This document shows positions 6,507 to 14,348 of a stretch of DNA of 37,520 bases, one piece after another. The DNA comes from a virus. The stretch spans positions 1 through 37,520 of the IMG/VR virus record IMGVR_UViG_3300035698_001739; one strand, 5' to 3'. Under the pieces are notes generated by a model. It saw only the letters and a list, made by a program, of their open reading frames with translations. It searched no databases and was not told the DNA's origin. Made by a program: the position numbers and the translations under genes. The first letter of the stretch is position 1; the number at the start of each line of letters is the position of its first letter.

Positions 6507-8386
6507 AATTAAGAGATTTATTTTTAGTAGAATTTAAAATAGCAAATCAACCTGATCCCACAGACAGAGAAGATTACAAAGCCAAAATGGCTTCACTACA
6601 AGACATTCAAAAAGATCCTAGAATGAGTGATGCTAGAACACAAGCAACAATAGCCAAAAGAAAAGAAGAATTACATAGATGGGCTGAGAAAAATTTAAAA
6701 ACAGAAGACAACGTTCAAGAAAGAATGCCAGCATCAGTTATCAAAAGCAAACAAAGATATGCTGACATGACTGATCAAGAACTGGCAGATAGATTTAAAG
6801 ATTCAGACGAAAAGACTTTGAGACAGATGGCGTGGAGACACGGCTACGGTAACATGAGTTCACACTATTTTGATAGAGTTCAAAAAGGCAAATCTCAAAC
6901 AGAAGACGGTGTACAAGCAACTGACTTAAAAAGAATGGGTGCTGAAGTTAAGTCGTTGTATGTTCATAAAAATGGAAAAACCATAATGATTCCAGCAGAA
7001 CGTGAAAACGATTTTATTCAAAAAGGATACAAGAGATCAGCATTGAGAACAGAAGACAACATGGGCTTTAGTGATAAAGAAATTAAAATGGCGTATGGGG
7101 TTTTAAACAATCCTAAATACAAAGGTGGTAACATGACAGGTGCTGTTGAAGTGATTAACAAAATTGCTCCTGGACTAGCAGATCACCCCAGTGTTGCAAA
7201 AGCACTACAAACAACCAACGAAGGATCCATGGTTGTGGACAAAACAGCATTTGTACAAATATTAGCCAACAAAATTAAAGAACCTCAAAAAGGACATGGC
7301 AAACCTGAATACGACAACAGACTGTTGGCAAAGATGTATCAATTGATCTCTGGACAAGATGTAGAGTTTGATGGAGATAAATTCACAGTGCAAGTCAGCA
7401 AAAAAGAATCAGCGGTGCAGGAAGACCTGGACTACAGAAGCGAGGACATCCTAAACAAGGCAGGATTTGATCCAATGAAAGCAAAAGAATACATGGCGGT
7501 GTTCAATGACCACGGTGACACGTCAGACCTAGAGCAGATGAACATGGACAAAGTTGGACTGGCAGATGCGATGAGCATGGTGTTGGCATCACATGGCATA
7601 CAGAACGAATCAACTAATGAAGAAACAGTTTCAGAAGATGCACCGTTTGGATCAGGTATGGACCTTGTGAGACTGGCTGTGATGAGAAAATTCATATCAG
7701 CAGAAGAATACACGGCTTACGCAAAAGAATTAAAAGCGGCAGGAGAGGAAGTAGAACGAAATTATGATGACTGGCCAGATGGAGAAGGATTTGGTTCATC
7801 TGATGGAAACTTTGCTATCAAAGATTTAATGACAACAGCAGGCTACGAGTTTGACGAGCAGGACACAGGTGGTAAGTTCATAGTCACAAGGATGCCTGAG
7901 AAATTGGAAAAGATGGGCATTAAGAATGTGAGAATGAAAGATACAGTCGCAACTGAAGATTCAGTTAAAGAAGGTGCTAATATGATTCCTTATTTTAAAA
8001 CTGAAAAAGATTTTGATGGCGAAAAGCATACTGTGTATGAATTTCCAATGGCGTGGGCAAAAGATAAAGAGTTGGACACTCCTTACATGAGTAATGCCAG
8101 CATGAGAGAATTTTTAACTGGTCTGGGTTACAGTGCAGATTTTGAAGAAATGAGTGCTGTGCCTGTGGAAGAATTTATTGGTGTAACAACTCAGTGGTTG
8201 AAAAAACACATAGACAAACAATCGCCAAAACAAGACACCACCGTGGACAAAGAACCAGGTGGTCCTACAATGATATCGGGTGGAAAACCAGAAGGTCACA
8301 TGAACCAACAGGTTAAACTCCACAACGAACTTGCTAGAAAAATCAAACAACGATACCCAGAAGTTACACATTTAGGTTTTAATTAA
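6503..8386 (+). CDS. Large multi-segment phage protein, probable virion or head-internal protein
   Basis: This 627-residue protein has no enzymatic motif that I recognise. It looks like a string of small helical modules joined by short acidic linkers. The linker words LKTEDN (65-70), QTEDG (132-136), LRTEDN (181-186) and ATEDS (483-487) recur between segments. One segment (about 85-130) reads as a small helical domain; another (about 146-177) has YVHKNGKTIMIPA. The first ten residues MKLRDLFLVE fit a capsid-targeting leader with LVE before F. Modular repeats and neighbouring small basic proteins suggest a virion or internal head role; a polyprotein cleaved by the prohead protease is possible but unproven. 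Confidence 0.55.
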   Translation: MKLRDLFLVEFKIANQPDPTDREDYKAKMASLQDIQKDPRMSDARTQATIAKRKEELHRWAEKNLKTEDNVQERMPASVIKSKQRYADMTDQELADRFKDSDEKTLRQMAWRHGYGNMSSHYFDRVQKGKSQTEDGVQATDLKRMGAEVKSLYVHKNGKTIMIPAERENDFIQKGYKRSALRTEDNMGFSDKEIKMAYGVLNNPKYKGGNMTGAVEVINKIAPGLADHPSVAKALQTTNEGSMVVDKTAFVQILANKIKEPQKGHGKPEYDNRLLAKMYQLISGQDVEFDGDKFTVQVSKKESAVQEDLDYRSEDILNKAGFDPMKAKEYMAVFNDHGDTSDLEQMNMDKVGLADAMSMVLASHGIQNESTNEETVSEDAPFGSGMDLVRLAVMRKFISAEEYTAYAKELKAAGEEVERNYDDWPDGEGFGSSDGNFAIKDLMTTAGYEFDEQDTGGKFIVTRMPEKLEKMGIKNVRMKDTVATEDSVKEGANMIPYFKTEKDFDGEKHTVYEFPMAWAKDKELDTPYMSNASMREFLTGLGYSADFEEMSAVPVEEFIGVTTQWLKKHIDKQSPKQDTTVDKEPGGPTMISGGKPEGHMNQQVKLHNELARKIKQRYPEVTHLGFN

Positions 8387-9111
8387 TGCGTATTTTGGAA
8401 TTAGATTCCAATATTGACAAATACAACAAAAAGTTGTATAATGAAGATATGGAAACGAAACCAATTGTATATTTAGACATGGATGGAGTTATGGCTGACT
8501 TCTTTGGTGGTATTGAAAAATTGTACGGTGTTAAACACTGGAAAGAACTTACATCGGACAGAACTAAAGATTTAAAAGCAGATGTGATCAAACGAATCAC
8601 AGGCACAAACTTTTTTGAAACTTTACCAAAAATTGCAAGTACAGATCAATTAATTAAGATGGTGAAAGATTTCACAGATGGAACTTTTTCAATTTGTTCT
8701 TCACCATTAAGAGGAGACAATGAGAATTCAGCAAAATGGAAAAAGGTTTGGATCAGTAAAAATATTGAACAACCTGAGGAAATAATTATTACTGGTAGAA
8801 AAGAATCTTATGCTGTAAACAAACAAACCAAACAGCCCAACATACTGATAGACGATAGACCTATCAACATACAAAAATGGCAAAGTGCTGGTGGCTTTGG
8901 AATACTGTATCAAGCAAACAAAGATTCGTTAAGTAAAGTTAAATCAGAATTGGAAGCATACACAAAACAACATCAAACAAAACAAGAAGGTGTTGGAATC
9001 ATTACTAAACAGAACACAACCGCAGATGTAAAGCCAGGCGAAACACAACGTCAAGCGGCAAAGTTTGGATTCAAAATAGACAAAAAAGGGCATCCACCTA
9101 AACTGAGATGA
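8386..9111 (+). CDS. HAD-superfamily 5'(3')-nucleotidase-like phosphatase
   Basis: The long reading gives 241 residues. The HAD core begins near residue 26 with DMDGV at 31-35 (nucleophile Asp and acid/base Asp), continues with SICSSP near 102-107 (motif II Ser) and has LIDDRPINI near 154-162 (motif IV acidic pair). This is the layout of small nucleotidases that dephosphorylate (deoxy)nucleoside monophosphates. The C-terminal 30 residues (VKPGETQRQAAKFG...HPPKLR) form a basic tail module. Two starts are credible: 8386, overlapping the previous stop, and 8449 (Met22), which lies 6 nt after a consensus promoter. The short form begins exactly at the HAD domain. Confidence 0.8.
   Translation: MRILELDSNIDKYNKKLYNEDMETKPIVYLDMDGVMADFFGGIEKLYGVKHWKELTSDRTKDLKADVIKRITGTNFFETLPKIASTDQLIKMVKDFTDGTFSICSSPLRGDNENSAKWKKVWISKNIEQPEEIIITGRKESYAVNKQTKQPNILIDDRPINIQKWQSAGGFGILYQANKDSLSKVKSELEAYTKQHQTKQEGVGIITKQNTTADVKPGETQRQAAKFGFKIDKKGHPPKLR
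8414..8442 (+). promoter_or_regulatory. Consensus sigma70 promoter, leaderless for the short nucleotidase form
   Basis: TTGACA at 8414-8419 and TATAAT at 8437-8442 are both exact consensus with a 17-nt spacer. An in-frame ATG at 8449 follows the -10 box by 6 nt. Confidence 0.65.
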
Positions 9112-9422
9112 AGATAAGAGACATCATTACTGATTGGATTATCATGCCTCAAACAATTAAGCCGCAAGGATTAATACATAAAAAAGGTATAGGCCCTAAT
9201 AATAGATTTGGTTTTAAAAATGTGGGTAATAATAAAGCCAACGAGAATTTTGCTGATGGCCAAGTAAAAGGCAAAAGCAGACCAGGTAGAGTAAAGAAGT
9301 CAGGTGCCAGTTGCAATGGTACAGTAACTTCATTGCGTAAGAAGGCTAAAAACGCATCTGGAGAGAAGTCTAAAATGTATCATTGGTGTGCCAACATGAA
9401 GAGTGGTCGTAAAAAAGGTTAA
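9108..9422 (+). CDS. Small basic conserved phage protein with Cys motif
   Basis: This 104-residue, strongly basic protein overlaps the nucleotidase by ATGA. The N-terminus MKIRDIITDW fits the leader pattern of the cluster. The C-terminal half (GASCNGTVTSLRKKAKNASGE...YHWCANMKSGRKK) is a compact basic module with two Cys that I recall from several marine T4-like phage proteins of unknown function. Size and charge fit a nucleic-acid-binding internal head protein, but no function is established. Confidence 0.55.
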   Translation: MKIRDIITDWIIMPQTIKPQGLIHKKGIGPNNRFGFKNVGNNKANENFADGQVKGKSRPGRVKKSGASCNGTVTSLRKKAKNASGEKSKMYHWCANMKSGRKKG

Positions 9423-9452
9423 ATACATACAAATAAACAAAAAAGGAATAAA

Positions 9453-9695
9453 ATGGCTGAATTTTTAAATAGATTAATCAATGCACGTGATACAAGAGAA
9501 GGTTGGTGTAAAGAAACTGCTTCTTCAATATTATCATTAAAAAGCAGATTTGAATCTGACAGTATTACACAAGAAAAATATGTAGAAGGTTTAGATGCAT
9601 TAACATCTGGCGACTCTGCGGTTGGAGCAGGCGGTAGTTATGAAGAAAGAGCAATCATTGATAATGCTATTGCACATCTAAAAAACTTATTATAG
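9453..9695 (+). CDS. Small helical hypothetical protein
   Basis: This 80-residue protein is predicted mostly helical (AEFLNRLINARDTREGW; AIIDNAIAHLKNLL), with a Gly/Ser-rich break (TSGDSAVGAGGS). An AAAAAAGGAA ribosome binding site precedes the ATG. A TTAAATA late-promoter-like variant lies about 27 nt upstream at the end of the preceding gene. No family is recognised. Unlike its neighbours it lacks the M-[KR]-x-R-D leader. Confidence 0.5.
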   Translation: MAEFLNRLINARDTREGWCKETASSILSLKSRFESDSITQEKYVEGLDALTSGDSAVGAGGSYEERAIIDNAIAHLKNLL

Positions 9696-9699
9696 TATC

Positions 9700-9882
9700 A
9701 TGCGTTACAAGGATTTCAAAATGGTAGAAGCCCGTGTGGACTATCATTATGGGCTGGATCCTGAAATGCTGGTATATACTCACAAAGTGGGAGATATATA
9801 CGGTAAGAAGAATCTTAAAGTGCCTCATGCCAAATATTCAACATCCAAACGTGTAAAGAATTTACACAAACACGGTAAATAA
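9700..9882 (+). CDS. Small basic protein with capsid-targeting-like leader
   Basis: This 60-residue protein is rich in Lys, His and Tyr. Its N-terminus MRYKDFKMVEARV is strikingly close to the T4 internal protein leader MKTYQEFIAEAR, in which gp21 protease cuts after Glu. The remainder is basic (KVPHAKYSTSKRVKNLHKHGK), as in T4 internal proteins packaged with DNA. No Shine-Dalgarno sequence is obvious; it starts 4 nt after the previous stop, so re-initiation is likely. The internal-protein role is inference from the leader and charge. Confidence 0.5.
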   Translation: MRYKDFKMVEARVDYHYGLDPEMLVYTHKVGDIYGKKNLKVPHAKYSTSKRVKNLHKHGK

Positions 9883-9886
9883 CATT

Positions 9887-10117
9887 ATGCGTATCAGAGA
9901 CATTATATCAGAAGTAGCATCTGCAGGAGCCACGTCGGCTGGCAGTGTTGCATCAGTGGCTAATCCACACATAGCAATAGGCAACAAAAAAGCACGTGAT
10001 GCCTATGGCAAAAAAGGTGCTTCATCAATGCCACCCAAAGCAAAAATGCAGAAACCAACTGACAATGCTCTAGATATGAAAGGTACCTCAGTTTTTGGTG
10101 CTCCAATAAAAAGATAA
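9887..10117 (+). CDS. Small basic protein with leader and ATSAGSVASVANP module
   Basis: This 76-residue basic protein begins MRIRDIISEVAS, fitting the leader pattern with ISE before V. The segment GATSAGSVASVANP is a low-complexity module I recall from other marine T4-like phage proteins. The C-terminus contains Lys-rich and Met/Pro-rich stretches and no catalytic motif. It starts 4 nt after the previous gene, with weak ribosome binding. A head-internal or DNA-associated role is possible from charge and context only. Confidence 0.5.
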   Translation: MRIRDIISEVASAGATSAGSVASVANPHIAIGNKKARDAYGKKGASSMPPKAKMQKPTDNALDMKGTSVFGAPIKR

Positions 10118-10120
10118 ATA
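10113..10120 (+). promoter_or_regulatory. Late promoter GATAAATA, predicted leaderless
   Basis: GATAAATA matches 7 of 8 bases of the T4 late consensus. The ATG at 10126 follows by 5 nt, about where late transcription would start. Confidence 0.5.
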
Positions 10121-10125
10121 TTACT

Positions 10126-10815
10126 ATGAAACATTCAGATTTAACAAAAAAAGACGTTGCTAAAGAAGGCAAAATGCCACAAGCGGCTATTGACGCATTA
10201 GCAAAGAAGAACGGCAAAAGTCCTAAAAAAGATTCTAAAAAAGACGTACAAACAGAAGACCTAGCACTGATGGCTCAAAAAGTAGAGCAAGATCATGAAG
10301 TGCAGATGGCAAGATCAGATTTGTACAAAGCGGCAAAATATTCAATCAAACTGCATGACATGTTGAAAAACGTATCTGAACAACAAGGTTTAGAAGGTTG
10401 GGTACAAGCAAAGATCACCAAAGCGGCAGATTATCTAAGTTCTGTAAAACATTACATGGAATTTGAAATGATGTCTGGAACAGATTCTGCAATGGCTGAT
10501 CCAATTGGCACAAATGAAGCAAAAGGTATGTGCGAACATTGTGGTTGTATTATTAAAAGTCCAAAGCCAGCATGTAAATGTTCACATGATGCACACAACT
10601 ATAAAGAATCACTAGCAAATAAACTTGAATCTAAATTAAAAGAATCCGCAAAAACTTGTAAAGAGTGTAATAAACCAACATGGGAAACACTGGGCGAAGC
10701 AGAAAAGCAAAAAGGTGTAGATGGTAAAGTATGTTGGAAAGGTTACAAGCGAATGGGCACCAAGAAAAAAGGTGACAAAACAGTAGACAACTGCGTTCCA
10801 ATCAAGAAAAAATAA
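10126..10815 (+). CDS. Cys-rich conserved phage protein with zinc-ribbon-like motifs
   Basis: This 229-residue protein begins with a Lys-rich segment and a QTED linker like those in the 6503 gene. A helical module (about 56-110; HEVQMARSDLYKAAKYSIK and LEGWVQAKITKAADYL) recurs in marine T4-like phage proteins to my knowledge. A Cys/His cluster (CEHCGC...CKCSHDAH) follows, then a C-terminal module with CKEC and CWKGYKRMG ending NCVPIKKK. The spaced CxxC pairs suggest metal binding. No enzyme family is recognised; a structural or DNA-associated virion role fits the neighbours. Confidence 0.55.
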   Translation: MKHSDLTKKDVAKEGKMPQAAIDALAKKNGKSPKKDSKKDVQTEDLALMAQKVEQDHEVQMARSDLYKAAKYSIKLHDMLKNVSEQQGLEGWVQAKITKAADYLSSVKHYMEFEMMSGTDSAMADPIGTNEAKGMCEHCGCIIKSPKPACKCSHDAHNYKESLANKLESKLKESAKTCKECNKPTWETLGEAEKQKGVDGKVCWKGYKRMGTKKKGDKTVDNCVPIKKK

Positions 10816-10821
10816 AAATCC

Positions 10822-10829
10822 AATAAATA
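10822..10829 (+). promoter_or_regulatory. Late promoter AATAAATA
   Basis: AATAAATA lies in the 51-nt gap before the TTG-started gene at 10867 and matches the ATAAATA late core. A GAGAGG sequence just before the TTG could serve as the ribosome binding site. Confidence 0.5.
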
Positions 10830-10866
10830 CACACAGTTATTATTTAAACCATGAGAGGGCTGTGTC

Positions 10867-11520
10867 TTGAACTTTGTTGCAAATATACCATACATCAAAT
10901 GTTGGATCAAAAAAGAATACGTACACGACTTTCAACGTGGGCATGGTGAATTCATTGAAGCAGTTCTTATAGCAGTCAAATCAGTACAGGGTAGAGCGTT
11001 GATGTTCGAAGCATATTTGCCAGAGTATGGTGCCTGTTATGACAAGTTTCCAATATCAGCATTTGTGTGGCACACAGACATCAAAGAAGAAGATCAACTT
11101 CCGCTAGGTACACTTGAACTTTGGGATTCATTCAGTTCCAATATACAAGTATGGACCAAAGCCATGTTGAAAAATTGTGATGTGGAAATTATGTTGAAGG
11201 GTGGCGACAGAATAAAAGGTGAATATTTGTTCACCATTGATGCTTGTCATGGAGATCCCAACACAGTCAACACCGGAGTATCCGAAGTGCCCAGCGAGCA
11301 CAAACAACACAACTTTGGTAGGCTGGAAAACGGACAATACTTTGCACAACCAAACAACAGAATGCTTTGGTACGAACAATCATTAACAGCATCTGAATTA
11401 AAAAAACCAGACTTCCAAGTCAGCACCAAAGAGTTTTTCTGTGAAAACGAGAGCACAGTAACTTTTGGTGACTCCGACGATTACTTCTACGAAGAAAAAG
11501 ACAGCCCAGCCAAAAAATAG
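10867..11520 (+). CDS. Conserved hypothetical protein (TTG start)
   Basis: This 217-residue soluble protein is of unknown function, with mixed alpha/beta patterning and an acidic C-terminus (DSDDYFYEEKDSPAKK). Reading begins at TTG 10867, preceded by GAGAGG at about 10853-10858. The nearer ATG at 10851 is in another frame and closes after about 30 codons. The opening (NFVANIPYIKCWIKKEY) and the FVWHTDI and LELWDSFSSN segments are features I associate with a hypothetical protein conserved in marine T4-like phages. A late promoter precedes it. Confidence 0.6.
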   Translation: MNFVANIPYIKCWIKKEYVHDFQRGHGEFIEAVLIAVKSVQGRALMFEAYLPEYGACYDKFPISAFVWHTDIKEEDQLPLGTLELWDSFSSNIQVWTKAMLKNCDVEIMLKGGDRIKGEYLFTIDACHGDPNTVNTGVSEVPSEHKQHNFGRLENGQYFAQPNNRMLWYEQSLTASELKKPDFQVSTKEFFCENESTVTFGDSDDYFYEEKDSPAKK

Positions 11521-11522
11521 AC

Positions 11523-11551
11523 TTGACTTTTTGAAAAAGATTAAGTATAAT
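11523..11551 (+). promoter_or_regulatory. Sigma70-type promoter of dsbA
   Basis: TTGACT at 11523-11528 and TATAAT at 11546-11551 have a 17-nt spacer. The predicted leader is about 43 nt and carries AAGGAG at 11589-11594. Confidence 0.75.
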
Positions 11552-11600
11552 TAGACTTTACGCGGCACAAGTCGCCCATATAAAATACAAGGAGAACAGA

Positions 11601-11861
11601 ATGTCGGCAAGAACATACGGACCAGAAGAACAAGCAAAACTTAAAAGAATTATTGACGAAGGAGCCAATGTGCTACGCGAAGTTGAAGATTTAAGTGGAG
11701 GCTTAAAAGATACTGTGAAAGCAGTGGCAGAAGAATTAGAAGTTAAACCATCATTGATTAATAAAGCAATTAAAATTGCACACAAAGGTGAATGGCACAA
11801 ATATTCTGATGATTTTGATTCATTAGAAAACCTAATTATTGCAGTTGGCAAAGACAAATAA
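11601..11861 (+). CDS. dsbA: DsbA-like double-stranded DNA-binding protein
   Basis: This 86-residue helical, charged protein aligns in outline with the small dsDNA-binding proteins annotated DsbA in marine T4-like phages: a KLKRIIDEG opening, an EVEDLSGGLKDTVKAVAEEL helix, then an LINKAIKIAHKGE segment. T4 DsbA binds late promoter regions and aids late transcription; sequence similarity to T4 itself is low, so the role is inferred. It has a strong AAGGAG site and its own consensus promoter in an 80-nt gap, suggesting independent early expression. Its end overlaps the following membrane gene. Confidence 0.65.
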   Translation: MSARTYGPEEQAKLKRIIDEGANVLREVEDLSGGLKDTVKAVAEELEVKPSLINKAIKIAHKGEWHKYSDDFDSLENLIIAVGKDK

Positions 11862-12135
11862 AATAGTCGGATACTTCAAAGAGTCATACAAGCAAGACAA
11901 ATTGTGCTTTTGGTTAGAAATGATCAGCACACTTGTGAATATTATTGCAAGTATGACGTTGGCACTCAATGCCACCAACCCTGATATGCGTATGGTCTAT
12001 CCATTTTTTATAATAGGTTCAGCATTAGCCATATTCACTTTTTACAGAAGAAAATTAGTCTGGCCCACAATGTTGGTTAGTTATTTCCTTTGCATGAATA
12101 TTCTTGGGTTTGGTATAGCAATGAGGTATTGGTAA
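11839..12135 (+). CDS. Small membrane protein, three predicted transmembrane segments (TTG start)
   Basis: The frame gives up to 98 residues. Three hydrophobic segments can be seen: about 25-43 (LEMISTLVNIIASMTLALN), 54-67 (YPFFIIGSALAIFT) and 74-95 (WPTMLVSYFLCMNILGFGIAM), separated by short charged loops. No ATG occurs before the first segment. Initiation is therefore probably at TTG 11839 or TTG 11845, inside the end of dsbA, by coupling. A similar multi-pass protein is conserved in marine T4-like phages as I recall, with unknown function. Its TAA overlaps the ATG of the HAD gene (TAATG). Confidence 0.6.
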   Translation: MQLAKTNKIVGYFKESYKQDKLCFWLEMISTLVNIIASMTLALNATNPDMRMVYPFFIIGSALAIFTFYRRKLVWPTMLVSYFLCMNILGFGIAMRYW

Positions 12136-12461
12136 TGAAATATATGGTTGACATTGACGGAACAATTTGCTATAATGAAAACAGCAACTATGTAGACAGT
12201 AAACCAGACCTTGTTCGCATAGCAAAACTAAATGCACTGTATGATAAAGGACACGAAATTCATTATTGGACAGCAAGAGGTGGTAACTCAGGCAAAGACT
12301 GGACTGAACTTACACATCAACAACTAAAAGATTGGAATGTTAAACACAGTTCAATCACAATGAAAAAACCAGTTTATGATGTCTGGATAGACGATAGAGC
12401 CATAAATGCTACAGACTTTTTTGGCGGTTATGAATTAAGGAGCAAAGATGAAGGGATTTAA
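12135..12461 (+). CDS. HAD-like phosphatase
   Basis: This 108-residue compact HAD hydrolase has the nucleophile motif VDIDGTIC at about 4-11 and the acidic motif IV DVWIDDRAIN near the C-terminus. An HYWTARG segment at about 44-50 matches motif II, where Thr replaces the usual Ser/Thr position. It is a minimal phosphatase without a large cap domain, so its substrate is unclear; nucleotides or sugar phosphates are typical. The ATG overlaps the preceding stop, and a longer in-frame reading from 12090 is less likely. A perfect promoter sequence is embedded in its first codons. Confidence 0.75.
   Translation: MKYMVDIDGTICYNENSNYVDSKPDLVRIAKLNALYDKGHEIHYWTARGGNSGKDWTELTHQQLKDWNVKHSSITMKKPVYDVWIDDRAINATDFFGGYELRSKDEGI
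12148..12176 (+). promoter_or_regulatory. Consensus sigma70 promoter inside the HAD gene
   Basis: TTGACA at 12148-12153 and TATAAT at 12171-12176 with a 17-nt spacer match 12 of 12 consensus bases. It could drive the peroxiredoxin and GMP reductase genes. It overlaps codons for the conserved DxDGT motif, so part of the match may be coding constraint. Confidence 0.5.
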
Positions 12462-13053
12462 AATACCACACGTAATATTTAGAGTAAGAGACGGCGATAT
12501 TGCACCAGATGGTGGATGCACATTTGAAGAAGGTTGTTGGTCTGACAAAACAACTCAAGACTATTTTGCAGGTAAAAGAGTTGTGCTATTCAGTTTACCA
12601 GGAGCATTTACTCCAACTTGCACATCAAAACAATTGCCAGGATTTGAATCAAATGCAGACAAAATTAAAAGCATGGGTATTGACGAGATTTATTGTTGTT
12701 CAGTGAATGATTCATTTGTGATGAACGCATGGGCAGATTCATTAAAATTAAAAAATGTTAAAGTGATTCCAGATGGTTCAGGTAATTTCACAAGATTTAT
12801 GGGAATGTTGATTGGAAAGAACCACGTAGGGTTTGGAAATAGAAGTTGGAGATATATGGCAGTGATCAACAACGGTGTTATAGAAGCATGGTGGCAAGAG
12901 CCAGGCATAAACAACGATGGCGAGGACAGCGATCCTTATATTGAATCTACTCCAGAAAACATGATGCATTATTTAAAATTTCAAACTAGCCCTGTTTCAG
13001 ACATGAACACAATGGTAGGGATTGACGTTGAATCTTTAGAAAATGAAGTTTAA
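12448..13053 (+). CDS. Peroxiredoxin (Prx5-like, AhpC/TSA family)
   Basis: This 201-residue thiol peroxidase would reduce hydrogen peroxide or organic peroxides. The Prx active-site motif PGAFTPTCTSKQLPGF is at 51-66, with the peroxidatic Cys58 and the conserved Thr55. The PGAFTPTC form is typical of the Prx5 subgroup. The C-terminal 35 residues (from about 165) extend beyond the family core. AAGGAG at 12437-12442 precedes the ATG, which lies inside the HAD gene end. Its TAA overlaps the GMP reductase ATG. In phage context it may protect replication from oxidative stress. Confidence 0.9.
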   Translation: MKGFKIPHVIFRVRDGDIAPDGGCTFEEGCWSDKTTQDYFAGKRVVLFSLPGAFTPTCTSKQLPGFESNADKIKSMGIDEIYCCSVNDSFVMNAWADSLKLKNVKVIPDGSGNFTRFMGMLIGKNHVGFGNRSWRYMAVINNGVIEAWWQEPGINNDGEDSDPYIESTPENMMHYLKFQTSPVSDMNTMVGIDVESLENEV

Positions 13054-14105
13054 TGAGAATTGATTATAACATACATTTAGATTATTCAGACGTATTGCTA
13101 CAACCTAAAAGATCCACATTAAATTCAAGACGTGACGTTGACATTTTAAGAAAATTTAAATTTAGAAATAGTGGTAAAGAATTATCATATGTTCCTATTG
13201 TAGCATCTAATATGGATGGTGTAGGAACTTTTTCTATGGCAAGAGTGCTACAAGAATATAAAATGCTTACAGTAATTAGAAAGCATTATACATTAGATGA
13301 TTGGAAGCAGGCGGCAGGCACAGGACTTAAATTTAAATATGTTTCTGCCTGTGTAGGCACTGGAGCAATACACAACCAAGATGCTACAGATTATCAAACA
13401 TTAAAACAAGTGATGTCAGCATTTCCTGATATACCTTGTATAACAATTGATGTTGCGAATGCTTATCATGAATCATTTGTAGACTTTGTAACAAAAATTA
13501 GAGAAGAATATCCAGAAAAAATAATCATTGCTGGTAATGTTGTGACTCCAAACATGACTGAAGAATTAATTATAAAAGGTGCTGACATTGTGAAAGTTGG
13601 TATAGGTCCAGGCAGTGTGTGTACAACAAGAACACAAACAGGAGTTGGCGTTCCACAGTTTTCAGCAATTATGGAATGTTCAGATGCCGCAAATGGTGTT
13701 GGTGGTCATATTATTGCAGACGGAGGTTGTACACAACCAGGTGATGTTGCAAAAGCATTGAGCGGTGGTGCACATTTTGTTATGCTAGGTGGAATGTTAG
13801 CAGGACATGATGAATCAGAATTAGAGTTAAAAGATGGTAAAAGAGTGTTTTATGGCATGGCTTCACAGACAGCATTAAACACACACGGACAAAGAAAAGA
13901 CGGATATAGAGGCGTAGAAGGCAAAACAGTAACACTAGAAGATAAAGGCCCAGTCAGAGAGACTGTTGAACAAATATTAGGTGGAGTAAGAAGCACCTGT
14001 ACTTACATTGGAGCAAGAAGAATCAAAGATATGCCTAAAGCGGCACACTTTGTTAGAGTGAACAATGTAATCAATAGAGTATTTGACAGATATGAAACAA
14101 ATTAA
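13053..14105 (+). CDS. guaC: GMP reductase (IMPDH/GMPR family)
   Basis: This 350-residue (beta/alpha)8 enzyme of the IMPDH/GMPR family would convert GMP to IMP with NADPH. The catalytic loop [19 protein letters not shown] at 181-199 carries Cys190 and Thr192. IADGG with phosphate-binding glycines follows near 236. The length and absence of CBS domains favour GMP reductase over IMP dehydrogenase, which usually has a CBS pair. [15 protein letters not shown] and [11 protein letters not shown] are typical GMPR segments. It is translationally coupled to the peroxiredoxin (TAATG). It could rebalance guanine nucleotides or feed purines to phage synthesis. Confidence 0.9.
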   Translation: MRIDYNIHLDYSDVLLQPKRSTLNSRRDVDILRKFKFRNSGKELSYVPIVASNMDGVGTFSMARVLQEYKMLTVIRKHYTLDDWKQAAGTGLKFKYVSACVGTGAIHNQDATDYQTLKQVMSAFPDIPCITIDVANAYHESFVDFVTKIREEYPEKIIIAGNVVTPNMTEELIIKGADIVKVGIGPGSVCTTRTQTGVGVPQFSAIMECSDAANGVGGHIIADGGCTQPGDVAKALSGGAHFVMLGGMLAGHDESELELKDGKRVFYGMASQTALNTHGQRKDGYRGVEGKTVTLEDKGPVRETVEQILGGVRSTCTYIGARRIKDMPKAAHFVRVNNVINRVFDRYETN

Positions 14106-14108
14106 TTT

Positions 14109-14348
14109 ATGAAAAAGGTAACAACAGGCAAAAATCTAAAATGGCTAGCAACCGCAGTATTAATCATAGGCACTTTTATAAACGCAGGATTTCCTGAATT
14201 ATATCCTGTAGGTCCATTGCTTTTGGCTTTGGGTGGAATAATTTGGTTAATAGTATCCTTTCTTTGGAAAGAACCGGCACTGATTGTAACAAATTTAGTA
14301 TTGACAGCAATGGGTTTCGGAGGTATACTATTATATTATATAAAGTAA
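14109..14348 (+). CDS. Small membrane protein
   Basis: This 79-residue hydrophobic protein has a basic N-terminus (MKKVTTGKNLK) and three hydrophobic stretches at about 12-25, 32-50 and 57-77, consistent with two or three membrane passes. It lies 3 nt after guaC and before the polymerase regulatory region. No family or motif is recognised. The positive-inside rule predicts a cytoplasmic N-terminus. Confidence 0.55.
   Translation: MKKVTTGKNLKWLATAVLIIGTFINAGFPELYPVGPLLLALGGIIWLIVSFLWKEPALIVTNLVLTAMGFGGILLYYIK

Noticed and set aside
10851-10866. ATG at 10851 as the start of the gene ending at 11520
   Set aside because: It is in another frame and closes after about 30 codons; TTG 10867 with GAGAGG upstream fits the long frame.
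12500-12706. 68-codon frame inside the peroxiredoxin gene
   Set aside because: It is a shadow of a confidently identified protein; composition is Gln/His-rich, as expected for an out-of-frame reading.
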